Shown here one piece after another: positions 22,373 to 32,664 of a DNA stretch of 64,000 nt. Position numbers and translations under genes: made by a program. Within the stretch, counting starts at the first letter, position 1, and each line of letters begins with the position of its first letter. Under the pieces are notes generated by a model. The model was not told where the DNA came from. It made no database searches and was given only the letters and a program-made list of their open reading frames with translations. The stretch comes from Rotaria socialis (taxonomy: Eukaryota; Rotifera; Eurotatoria; Philodinida; Philodinidae): NCBI GenBank assembly GCA_905331475.1, contig CAJNYU010003505.1:62001-126000 (forward strand). The letters are read 5' to 3'.

Positions 22373-23530
22373 TGTTTGAAGAAACAAAAACAATCTTTTG
22401 CTAGAGAAAAGAATAGAAAATGTTAAATTTAAAACAAAAATCGTTTTATAGTCATTATATAGTTTGCTAAAGAACGCATGTCTGGTTGAAAATCTCTTCA
22501 GAAAAAATATTGCTTTTTTTATTCCATACAATTGAACTTCCTGTCATGCTCATGCAAGTTATATCTTATACTTTGAAAAAAAAGCGTGTTCTTTCTTATG
22601 GACGCAAAAATTTCATCGGCTATTCCTAGTCTTTTGAAACAATTCAAAAATAAGTTCTTTTATAATTAGCTTTTCTAATTATTATGATGGATTCTCAAAG
22701 ATGTTTCTTCTAATATGACGTTAATATCTTGTTCACTTCGAGTATTTTCGTATGTTCGTTTAATTGCTCTAAGATAGAAAATTTAGCACAGTTAATAGTT
22801 TTGAAGAAAAGATGTAAATTATTAATAGGAAACCAATTTAAATTCATTCTACTGCTGCTAAATTCTTTATGTTCCATGTTCATAAATGAAGAATACATTG
22901 CTTGTTTGGATGAAATGCCATATGTCATGTATGAAAAAGTCATCAATGGCAGTAGTTGTTTAATAATGAAAAGCAAATGTCAACTGCTCTCTACGGTGAA
23001 ATATTTAAATCGTTCAAATCATTGTCTGTCGTCAGAAATGTCTAGTTGAAATATTTTACGAAAATTTACAAAAGAAAAGAATCGAGCTTGGATTTTTGTT
23101 GATATGGAAACTATTCTGAACTTGCACCACTACCAGTTCATACAGACCAGCTCATTTTCGTAATCTCAGAGAAATCAAAACCGATGGTTAAGACGTTCGC
23201 GATCTTCATAGTTTCTATCTATGCAAGAATATGATCACTGATCATAGCTTTTGTATAATTATTATTCAAAATATCGTAGTTTGTTTTCAATTGTTAAGTA
23301 TTTTGAGAAATGAAAAGTTAATAACAACTTTGTTTCATTATTTCTATTTTGTTCATCAATATAAAATCTTTATTTTTCAAAATCTAATCACTAATCGTTA
23401 TAAACAGAAGAAGACGACATTAGCATATAAATGAAACAACTTTATAGACTCCAATATTGTCTTTCATAGTTCTCATTCAATAAGAATACAATAAATAATT
23501 CAAATGAAAATCTACTACACATATATACAA
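22373..23530. other. Intergenic region with overlapping unassigned frames
   Basis: Two open frames overlap on opposite strands, 22729-23049 (+, beginning at TTG) and 22710-22976 (-). Neither shows a recognisable domain, signal peptide or splice partner. They could be the remains of a decayed gene. The rest is AT-rich and featureless, and contains the upstream region of the GPCR and the 3' side of RAD51. Confidence 0.4.
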
Positions 23531-25594
23531 TCAACAAAGATCTTTCGGTGCTGCATCAACGATTCCTTCTGGGCCAATAGCAAATACGGCATCTGTTTCA
23601 GGTAAACATGGACTATCAGCAACATGACATATGCGTGAATCACCTTTGCCTTTTTTCAAATAAAGTCTAAAAACAAAATAAGAAACATTAGGAATAAAAA
23701 AAAATGGTATTCAACGAAGCCAAAAGATTCTAATTACCGTGTTGTAGATGCATGAGCCATTACATTACCACCGATTGGTTTCTTTTGGTCGCCATACATA
23801 GATTGACCATCAACTTGAGCAACAACTTGGTTCGTCAGTAATACAGCAACACCAAACTAGACACATGGAAACTAACTTAATTACATCAGTTATGAAGAGA
23901 AAAAAAATGAAATGAACCTCATCTGTAATACGTAATAGCATACGCATAAATTTTGCTAATTGCATTTGTCTCGCTGCTAATTCTCCACGACCAGAATAAT
24001 CTGTTCGAAATAACGATGTAGCACTATCAACAATCAATACTGCATATCTAAATTTTGAAGAAAACGTATTTCTGTGATAAACAATTCAACTTTGTTTTTC
24101 CTACCTTGATTCACACATCATAGCTGTTGCCATGTATAATAATTGAATTTGATGATCTGTATTATAGGCACGTGCATATGCAATATTATCTAGCACATCT
24201 TGACCCGAAAGACCATATCGTTCAGCAATAGCCAACAGACGTTCAGGACGAAATGAGCCTTCTGTATCAATATAGATTGCTTTACCTTCTCCGCCACCCA
24301 TATCGATTGGTAGCTAAATTTAAAATAAATGTGGAAACTTCGGATTTCATCCGAGAGTTGTGTGTACTGCAAAAAATGCATGCGACATATGAGTCATTCT
24401 AGAATGTCTGAACACGAAAATTATCATGAGAAACTAGGCAATTTGATTTCTGGATGCAGTTTTTGTGCATTTTGAGACGTTTTTCAGGCGATGTTTCGTT
24501 AGAAAGCTATGACTTAGTTCAAAACTAATATCAGATTTAGAATCAGCGTTAAAAACTGAGTCGATTTATATATGTTGTTGATAATTCTTAGAAAAAAAAG
24601 TTTTTTTTGAAAAATCCCTGTACCCCTCCTCAGGGGTGGTTTGATCAAAAATGACAATTTTTTCGATAACTCAGCCATTTCTTGACGGATCCTTCTCATC
24701 TTCGAACTCGACCTAGATATTGATGAGATAATTCTGTGCACAAAATTTCAGCTCAATCGAATGTAATTGTGAAGAGTTATCGAATAAACAGACGGCAGGA
24801 CACACTGACCGATTCTATAGTGTACTCTTTTCTTTTTGAGTACACAAAAAGGATTCTATTTTTAAAATGTTCTTAACTTGATTGACTTGTGAAGTAAAAA
24901 GATGATTTATGACGTAGCTACTCGGTCAATTCTATCTATTTGAGAATAGATTACTTTAACGTCATTGTATCATATCTTTCAGAGCTACAATAAATCATTC
25001 GTATTGAAAAAAGGAATTACCTGGCATGTAACAGCAACTTGATGGCATAATTGTGATTTACCACAACGATATTCACCGTACAATTCTGTAATAGAACCTG
25101 TTTCGAAACCACCTTGTAATTGTTTATCAAGTTCTCGTGAGCCAGTTGTTAATTGAATTATCTCTGAACGTTTTTGATGATATTCTGTAGCCGTTGTAAA
25201 ACCCATTGGAACAAGTTTTGCTGCTTCTGCCTGAAATAAAAATTGATATACTTTTCTTATATGTGTTTTTATATTTCAATATAAAACTTACAGCTAATTT
25301 ATCGGCTTTTGCATCACTGATGCCTTTCACAGCTAGAAGACTTTTTCGTGGAGCAAAAGCAATTGATTCAACAGTACAAAAGCCAGCTTCTTGTAATTTT
25401 TTTAAATCTGCTGGACCAATACCACATGATTTATCTAATTTAGTTATTAGTGTTGGTCCACCAGTTTCACATTCAGTGGATACACTATCATTTGCTTGAA
25501 GTGCAGCAGTAACAGCTGCTGGTGCTTCGGCCGATGAAGTTGTGTCTTTCTCTTTCTCTGTAATTGATTCTCGAAGCTTGGTTTTCGGAGGCAT
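23531..25594 (-). CDS. RAD51: RAD51 recombinase
   Basis: Six exons join in frame to 368 aa: 25594-25292, 25230-25021, 24313-24105, 24047-23918, 23856-23738 and 23666-23531. RAD51 forms nucleoprotein filaments on single-stranded DNA and drives strand exchange in homologous recombination. The N-terminal helix-hairpin-helix region is present ([28 protein letters not shown]). Next come the oligomerisation motif FTTA (112-115), Walker A GEYRCGKS (153-160), [13 protein letters not shown], Walker B LIVDS, the [12 protein letters not shown] loop, [10 protein letters not shown] and KKPIGGN before the C-terminus. Met at 25594 is chosen because it precedes a typical unstructured N-terminus; the frame is open upstream. 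The 707-bp second intron contains a repeat element. The donor after exon 4 (GAG/GTTCAT) is weak. The gene is divergently paired with VPS72. Confidence 0.98.
24430..24852 (-). repeat. Intronic repeat with a hairpin end, shared with 52.5 kb
   Basis: Read on the minus strand, the element starts with a small hairpin (GTGTACTC...GAGTACAC) followed by CGGTCAGTGT. It later contains ACAGGGATTTTT, CTAAGAATTATCAACAACAT and ATCGACTCAGT. The same ordered blocks occur on the plus strand at 52525-52765. The ~170 bp between the two blocks here has no counterpart there. The boundaries are approximate and the class is unknown. It accounts for most of the extra length of RAD51 intron 2. Confidence 0.6.
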
Positions 25595-26002
25595 TTTGAT
25601 AGAAAAAAATGAACTGAACAAAACCAAACCTTTGTGTTCAGTTCGTTCTTTAAGTAAGACTAGAACCAATGAGACACAATCAATAGAAATTCATGATAAT
25701 CAATGCTAGATGTCATGCGCTAGAATTTAACAAAATTCGATTGGTTAATAAGTTGTTATCCAACTTTTACCAAATATTAGATTGAAATTACTCGAGCTAG
25801 GTCTCTTGTTGTAATAGAAATTATTTAGTTGTATATCTTACTCATCAATCCCATCAAAGTTTATCAGTGATGTTCAGAATCTTAGTTTAGTTCCTTCGTA
25901 TAATTTGTTGCATCAATATATCATGTACTTCGCTACTTTCAAATTAATTTTAAGCTTGTATAAATAAAATAAAATCGTGAATACTTTTAGAAACAATCAA
26001 AA
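25595..26002. promoter_or_regulatory. Shared divergent promoter region of RAD51 and VPS72
   Basis: RAD51 (minus) and VPS72 (plus) start codons are 408 bp apart with no gene between them, so this interval must contain both promoters and both 5' UTRs. Both products act on chromatin and DNA repair. No specific motif is evident beyond AT-rich sequence. Confidence 0.5.
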
Positions 26003-27349
26003 ATGACATTTGTCCTTGAACGTGAACGCCGGCAAACTGCTGGTAATCGTCTAAAACGTTTACTCGAAAAACAAGAAGATCCAGATGATGAATTTTATGG
26101 TACAGCTTATGGTGGTTTTCTTGACGTAAGAAGTCGATTTTCGTTGTTACATTATTTTCCATTGATATTTTCAGGAAGAAGAAGATAACGATTATGATTC
26201 TGAAGAATCTGAAGAAGATGTGGTGGATTCAGATTTTGATCAAGACGATGAAGAACAGCAACAACAACAAGCTGAAGGTGAACAGGAACAAACGGATACA
26301 AATAAAAAACGAAAAACTAATGAAGACAATGATGATGACGAAGATGGAACAATGAAACGCAGAAGAAAAAAAGTTGTATATCAAGCACAAAGTCTTCAAC
26401 AAGAAGTAAAGAAATTTCTTGTTTCTTATAGATTTTATTGTATTGATTTATTTTAGTTAAAAGCAAAAAAGAAAGAAGAAGAATTAGAAGAATCAAAATT
26501 AATTCGACATCCTGAGAAAAAAAAGAATGTACCAAAGATTGGTAAAATCAATGTTTTAAATAAGAGCCATCCATAGAAAAATAGTTTTCGTTCAATTTAG
26601 AGGCGAAAACGTTACGTAAATCAACGAGTGTTAAACGAGTTGAACTTGAGAACCGTCAAAAAGAACGACAGGAACGTCGTGTCTACCTGAAAGGTGTTGC
26701 ATCATTAAGAAATACTGGAGAAGTAAGAAAACTTACACAAGAAGAATTACTTGAAGAAGCTAAAATAACTGGTAAATGAAAGAATATTTAAAAACAAATT
26801 TAATTCGTTCTGTCTTTTTTTTTTTAGAGGAAATCAATCTTGAATCATTAGGTAAGTTTTTCATCACCACAGAAAAAACGTTTAAACGATATTTGTTTTT
26901 GTTCAGAGGCATATCAACAAATTGAATTAAAGAAAAAAGAAATAAAACGTATGAAACTAATTCAAGAATGTCCACGCATTTGTACAAGTTCAATGACAAT
27001 TGCAAACGAACCGAATGATCAATGGAATGATATACTTGATGAAAACTATCAACTTGAACCTATGTCAGAACGATGTTCTCGTACATTTGTTTCATTTACA
27101 CACATTCAGACATATAATGAAACATTTTCAACATTAAATTCGTCCAACCGTCGCCAACGTCGTCGTTTATGTCCAATAACAGGAATGCCAGCACAATATT
27201 TCGATTCACTAACACAAATGCCTTATGCTACATTAGAAGCATTTAAAATTCTTCGAAGAATTTATTCTGAAGAAATGAAAAAACAAAAACGAACAACATC
27301 AGTTTTAATCGATGCTCAGAAAGATGTTAATCTAAACATTCTTCGTTGA
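26003..27349 (+). CDS. VPS72: VPS72/YL1, histone H2A.Z chaperone subunit of SRCAP/TIP60
   Basis: Six exons, 26003-26125, 26175-26405, 26457-26541, 26601-26771, 26828-26851 and 26907-27349, join in frame to 358 aa. YL1 binds H2A.Z-H2B and hands it to the SWR1-type remodeller (SRCAP) and the TIP60 complex. The N-terminus carries the family signature (RRQTAGNRLKRLLEKQ, then DDEFYGTAYGGF). It is followed by the long acidic and Gln-rich H2A.Z-binding region (SEESEEDVVDSDFDQDDEEQ) and a basic stretch (KKRKTNED, KRRRKK). The C-terminal YL1 domain is clear: RLCPITGMPAQYFDSLTQMP then YATLEAFKILRRIY. Exon 5 is a 24-nt microexon (EINLESL). AATAAA lies just after the stop, near 27357. Confidence 0.96.
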
Positions 27350-27684
27350 TTTGTAAATAAATATAAAATATGATTAGCTAGACGAGATAGAGAGAGAATG
27401 TACAGATATTTTGCAACAACGAAACACATACTTTTTTCGATACATCTTATCTTCTCGATATAAACATTTCAAATTGATAATCGACTAAGAATAGCGAGTG
27501 TAGCTCTATGTATGATGATCGAATAATTATACAAAGCCATAGTAAAACTCTAATGTGATATTTCTCGAATAGACGTAATCAATGAAAATGGTATACATTT
27601 GACACTGATTGAAGCTACTCTTTGCTGGTCTCGAAGTTCAAACAAGAGTTCATTAGATTAGCACATGAAAATAAATTAAATGGT
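27350..27684. other. Intergenic region, no gene seen
   Basis: The 3' flank of VPS72. AT-rich, with no feature recognised apart from the polyadenylation-type signal close to the VPS72 stop. Confidence 0.5.
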
Positions 27685-28371
27685 TCATTTGCTTCCTTCT
27701 AGCTTTTTCCTTGCTTCATCCAGCATATCTCGAATAATTGGTCTAGATGGATGGTTCGATGGAAAATTTTTCGAATGATTTTTAAAAGTATTTTATTGCT
27801 GTTGCTTCGTCTTCGGCCGCTTTAGATATAACTTCGATATTATCGTAGATTTGTGCAAAGTAATTGGGATATTTTGGTAACGATTTCAAACCACTAGCCA
27901 GTGCTAGATTATAGTTTCCTAATGTTTTTCCATAATGTGCCAAGTTGAAATGCATTAAACCAATATTATTAAATAAGGCTGCAAGCTCGAAGTAATCAGA
28001 AGACAGACGAGTTAATTTTATTTCAAGTGTTTTCTCAAGCATTGTTAAAGCTGCAATGAAATTTCCCACTTTTTAAGAGTCGAACCAAAATTGAAATAAC
28101 TTGTAGACAATCCTTCTTGATTTATTGTCGCGGATTTTAACAAAATATCTAGAGATTTTTGGTGATATTCAACGGCAGTTGTATAATTACATTGACCATC
28201 ATATGCAATTGCTATATTACCATAAGTCACCGCCATATGAAAATGATCCACTGAAAAAAGTTTAACTTCAATGCCGAGCGCTTTCAAATAACAATCTATA
28301 GCTAAACTATAGTCACTTCTTTCATTGAAAATATTGGCCATATTATTATATGTTAAGGCAATGTTTAACAT
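27685..28371 (-). pseudogene. Broken tetratricopeptide-repeat gene fragment
   Basis: On the minus strand, about five consecutive ~42-residue kinesin-light-chain-type TPRs are recognisable (for example YNNMANIFNERSDYSLAIDC and TYGNIAIAYDGQCNYTTAVE), and then a tail ending in DEARKKLEGSK. The reading frame is interrupted in about two places and the N-terminal part of the protein is missing. The fragment is therefore non-functional or incompletely sequenced. TPR arrays of this kind are very common in rotifer genomes, often as the C-terminal part of larger proteins. The partner domain is not present here. An inverted-repeat element lies just upstream. Confidence 0.7.
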
Positions 28372-28429
28372 TATCAGATATTAATGCCACTGAACAAATA
28401 TTCAGTGCTAACTAATACATCTTCAATCA

Positions 28430-29665
28430 GAGACGTATACAGGACATTCTTTTCTCCTATCCTGTTGACTACCTTGGTCCTGGCGGGCGGCAGGACAATA
28501 CGTTAAACCCATGTCCTGATTAGCGTTACTGTTTTATTCTAGTGAATGAAAACTAATTATGAGTCCAAACCCTAGCTGTTCTCGATCAAATTAAATATTA
28601 GTATTAGTAATATTAGGCTTAATTTATTAATTAATAACTCCCATGTTGTTATCACTACTAGCTAACAGATATGTTCACAGGGTAGGGTAATCCTGCCCTG
28701 TCCTAAAGCAGGACAGGGCGAAAGTTATACCCTGCAACGTAAAAACCCAGTTGTTTGAATTTTCCTTTTATGAAGAAATGCTTTCTTTAGTTTGCAAGAT
28801 TCAAAAATAAAAATAGACTCCAGCGAGCGATACCAACTGATAATCAGAAGTCCTTCTATCTGACCTAGTCCATATAAGCCACGACTCGTTCCAACAGAAG
28901 CTGCTCAATCGATGGTCGCCAATTTTACTCGTTATTTTACGCTCGATAGAAACAAGTGTCTCATGAGTTTCTATGCAAGCCGTTTCAAAATATTTTCTTC
29001 CGTTCTTGGGATAATAAATTTTTTCTAAGAGAATCCTCATCAGAAAATGATATTTTGTGATTTTTTTCTCAGACCTATATCTCTTCAAGAAAATATTTTT
29101 TTCACTTGAAGCTTTTAATGTATGTGCATCGTTAGTTGAGATATTTTTCCTTAAAATATGAGCTCAACTCATCAATAATTCATCCGTTTGAGCTTATATT
29201 TTAAGGGAAAATATCTCAACTAAAGATAGATCCACATTGAAAATTTCAAGCAAAATGAATGCATCTGTAAAAAGATTTGAGTCCCAGAAAAATTTTATAT
29301 CGCAAGAATGGAACAAGATTTTTTTGAAACAGTTTGCCCATGAATTCATCAAACACTTGCCTCTATCATGCATAAAAGTATCAGTTAAATCGAGCACTGT
29401 TGATTGAACAGGTTCGGCCGTGGCTTATCTGGACTGGCTCTAAAATAAAAAATGTTCTATGCTACAATGAGAAAAATACCTTTTTTGTGTTGAAATATAT
29501 TGAAAATTACAGCACAGACATTATTTTGATTTAGCAGGGTACCCTGACCTGCCCTGGTCAGAGGACCGAACAGGGCAGGGACAAGGTGAGTTTTTAATTT
29601 ATGCTCTTGCTTTTCAACAGGACAGGGTGCAAAAAATCACCCTGTGGACCCTCTGCTTCATATTG
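28430..29665. repeat. Diverged fold-back element flanked by CCCTG-rich blocks
   Basis: Two arms, about 28856-29166 and 29188-29441, are inverted copies of each other. The inner ends match well (left GAGATATTTTTCCTTAAAAT, right ATTTTAAGGGAAAATATCTC). The outer ends share GTGGCTTAT and TGGACT. The arms are diverged, so the element is old. On both sides lie blocks rich in CCCTGCCCTG/CAGGGCAGGG (28680-28735 and 29535-29655), with a further patch near 28480. The element is probably a non-autonomous foldback transposon. The outer borders are uncertain. Confidence 0.55.
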
Positions 29666-30097
29666 ACAATCTTGAGTTTACTATTACAAATCTCTCATTC
29701 TTCATAGTGAACAAAATCAATAAGAAAATATGTAAGTGAACATAAGACAGATAGTCATTGAATGAAATTCACATCGGATGCGGTTCAAAGAAAATCGCTA
29801 TTGATTAACAATGTAATTATAAATAATATACATTGTATAATAGAACGACTTTTGCATACATATTGACTGTCATACAAACGAGAAAATAATTATCACATAA
29901 AAATATCTTATTTTGAAAATACTTTCTAGAATATCATTTTTATGAAGTCTATTGTTATCATCTGTTTGAGCGTTATTAAACAAATCTGACACTTTTTTGT
30001 TGTGCATATGTATTTGATGCGCGACAAGATTTCATCAGAACAGTCGCGTGTTACAGCCGCTTTGCTACTATCTTTTGAAATGCACAAATATACGTTA

Positions 30098-31132
30098 CAC
30101 TAGTCGACGATCTTGACTTCGATCTGTCCAGGTTCTTGTTTTTCTTGAATATCAGACAAGATTCTTTTGCCATTCCTTCTGTACAAGATTCTTGTCTGAA
30201 AAAACAGATCTTGACTTTCTGGCAAGATTCGTGTAGACACAATCTTGGCTGGCGAGGCAAGAAATGTCCCGCCAGGCAAGATTCTTGTGTTCTTGTATTC
30301 TTGCCTGATTCTTGTGTTCTTGCAATTCTTACATGATTCTTGTTTCTTGCTTTTCTGGCATGATTCTTGTTTCTTGCCATTTTGGCAAGATTCTTGTTTT
30401 CTTACAATTCTTGCTATTTTGAGAAAATCCTTGTAATACAGATAAATTTTATTTAGGCATCCATACGGTTGCCTCCTTTCGGTCCTATTATATTTTAATT
30501 TCGAATTAAAAAAAAATACAAAAAAAGTACATTATATGTGCAAGGAAACATACAAAAATTCATATCGCGTAAAACAAATCAAGAAGAAAAAAAATAAAAG
30601 AAAAACGATTGAACAAAAGAATTTATTCAAAAAATACATGTGTTATAGTTCGTCAGCGCGTCATCTAGAAAAAAATATATAATGTTCAAATTTCTGTATA
30701 TTTATAACTATATATACACAGACATCACGTGATATTTTTCTTTAAGATATGTTGAAAAGAAAAGAAAAAAGAAGCTTGTCTGAATTTCAAGAAATTTGAA
30801 ATATCTTGTAATTCTTGCGTGATTCTTATTTATCCGATCAATCAGACAAGATTGTGTTTTTCTTGAATAACAGGCAAGATTCTTTGAGAAAGGAAAGAAA
30901 CAAGATTCTTGCCTGAATTTAAAAAAATCTTGAATATCTTGCCATTCTTGCCTGATTCTTATTTATCTGATCAATCAGACAAGATTGTGTTTTTCTTGAA
31001 TAACAGACAAGAATCTTGTTTCTTTCCTGCCTCGAAGAATCTTGTCTGAATATTATGATTACAAAGAATCTTGTCTGATATTCAAGGAAAACAAGAATCT
31101 GGACAGATCGAAGTCAAGATCGTCGACTAGTG
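30098..31132. mobile_element. Non-autonomous TIR element (TA target) with CAAGATTCTTG arrays
   Basis: The first ~68 bp and the last ~68 bp are inverted copies with only about two mismatches. The tips read CACTAGTCGACGATCTTGAC and its complement. The dinucleotide TA flanks both ends (30096-30097 and 31133-31134), the target duplication typical of Tc1/mariner-type elements. About 300 bp inside each end is packed with copies of CAAGATTCTTG, itself nearly palindromic, and its variants in both orientations. The middle (about 30440-30770) is unique AT-rich sequence. No transposase frame is present; the short open frames inside are artefacts of the repeats. Near-identical TIRs suggest recent movement. 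Confidence 0.8.
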
Positions 31133-31134
31133 TA

Positions 31135-32664
31135 TATTGAGGTTGAATGAGAAAGCGCTGAAAGCCAATAAATAATTTCGATTTTGTTCTAATAGGTAAC
31201 TCCATGACGTTTGTTATTTCTTGACTCATAGTGATTATCAAACTATAGATTTGTTATCTGAGGATAAGAAGAAGAAAAATGATGCAGAGAAATACCAAGG
31301 TATTTCGACAAAGCATCAATTTAATTATCGAAGGGACAAAATGCACTGAAAGAAATATAAAGAAACAATAAAAAACGGTATTCAAAATGAAATAAAATGG
31401 ATACGTGTATCAGTCATAAACTGCGCTGTGAGAAAACGAAAATCTATGTATGCTGAAGTGCCTTATTTGTCGAAAGACAACGTAATAAAGTAATCGAGTT
31501 TCTGGTGAAAGAAAAAGCAAATCCTTTTCGTTGTTTGCCTCTGCTAGGAATTAGTAATAAAAAAAATAGAAACTAATTAACAGCTTTGAGTCATATATTG
31601 CATTACTGATAAACATATATGCTCTATTCTTTGCTCTTAAAGAGTCACTTGTTTTGGTGGCATGTTACCTGCCATTCACTTGATAACAACTTTTCACAAG
31701 AAAATTTTACGCATCTTGAGATATCAGTCAAATTAAATGGGAAAGAAAAGATTCTTTTTAATAAGGAAAGTCATCGAGTTTTATTGAAATTTAGTCGATG
31801 AATAAGTCACTTAAGTTTAGACTCAAAGATTCAGAATTGAAAAATATTGACTGATGTTCTGCCATGTATGCAGTGTGTGTTAATGCATGATTCGCTGGCT
31901 TAGTGCTTTGAATATTGACGGTTAGTCGAACGCATCAGTAGAGCATTTTCCCGTCGTCTGGAAAGCAACCAGAGAGATGAAGTAAGCTAAAACTAAAGGT
32001 GTAAGTCAATGTCTTAGTCAGCAAGCGTGTTCATTTTATCGATTAATTATTTCAATAAATTTTCTCACTTTCGAGAAACTCTAAGACGAAAAAAAAACAG
32101 AACACAGAAGTAGACACTCTATTTATAGACTTGATGTCCGCTGATTGCAGTATGATGATATGCAAGATTACGTATTAACTAGATTTGAAAATGTGCTGTG
32201 TAATGATTACGAATTCTTTTTCAATGATAATAGGGTACAATTTCGATTTTACTTTGAAACCTGACAGTTATTTACAGCTTTGCTTAACTAAAAAAACCAG
32301 AATCAGTGCAATTTATGTTTTAAAATTATTGGGTTCATTTTCATAGATCGTAAAGAGAATTGGTTTGAGATAAAAGAACAGAGTACAATTGGCAAATAAA
32401 ACAAGATCAATACGCTAGAGAAAAACAGAAAGATTCATACTTTTGGGTGCTCGAAATCAATTGACCTTCGAATAGAAAAATCTACATCAGGTATCTTGAG
32501 TCACATGTTTTCTAAAGCAAACATATATACACAGCATATAAATAGAGGTGTGCATTTATAAGATAGATAATGTCATAAACGAGTTTGGCCTCTTTATCAA
32601 ACGATAAAAAGCAAGATTTCATCGTCGATCGAAGAAAAAGAAACAGACAATAGAGTAGCAAAAC
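31135..32664. other. Intergenic region upstream of the SLC6 gene
   Basis: No credible coding exon or folded element found. It presumably contains the SLC6 promoter and 5' UTR near its right end. Confidence 0.5.

Noticed and set aside
22710-23049. Overlapping frames on both strands upstream of the GPCR
   Set aside because: No family, no splice context, and one starts at TTG. At most these are remains of a gene; listed only as unassigned.
30051-30436. Short frames on both strands with repeated QDSC/QESC-like units
   Set aside because: They are translations of the CAAGATTCTTG arrays inside the TIR element, not a protein gene.
30098-31132. CRISPR-like array of short repeats
   Set aside because: Repeat spacing is irregular, units occur in both orientations and vary, the unit lies within a TIR element, and the genome is eukaryotic.
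31900-32010. tRNA-like stretch (GTAGAGCATTTTCCCGTCG)
   Set aside because: It resembles a D-arm and anticodon region at first sight, but no box B, T-loop or acceptor pairing follows at the right distance.
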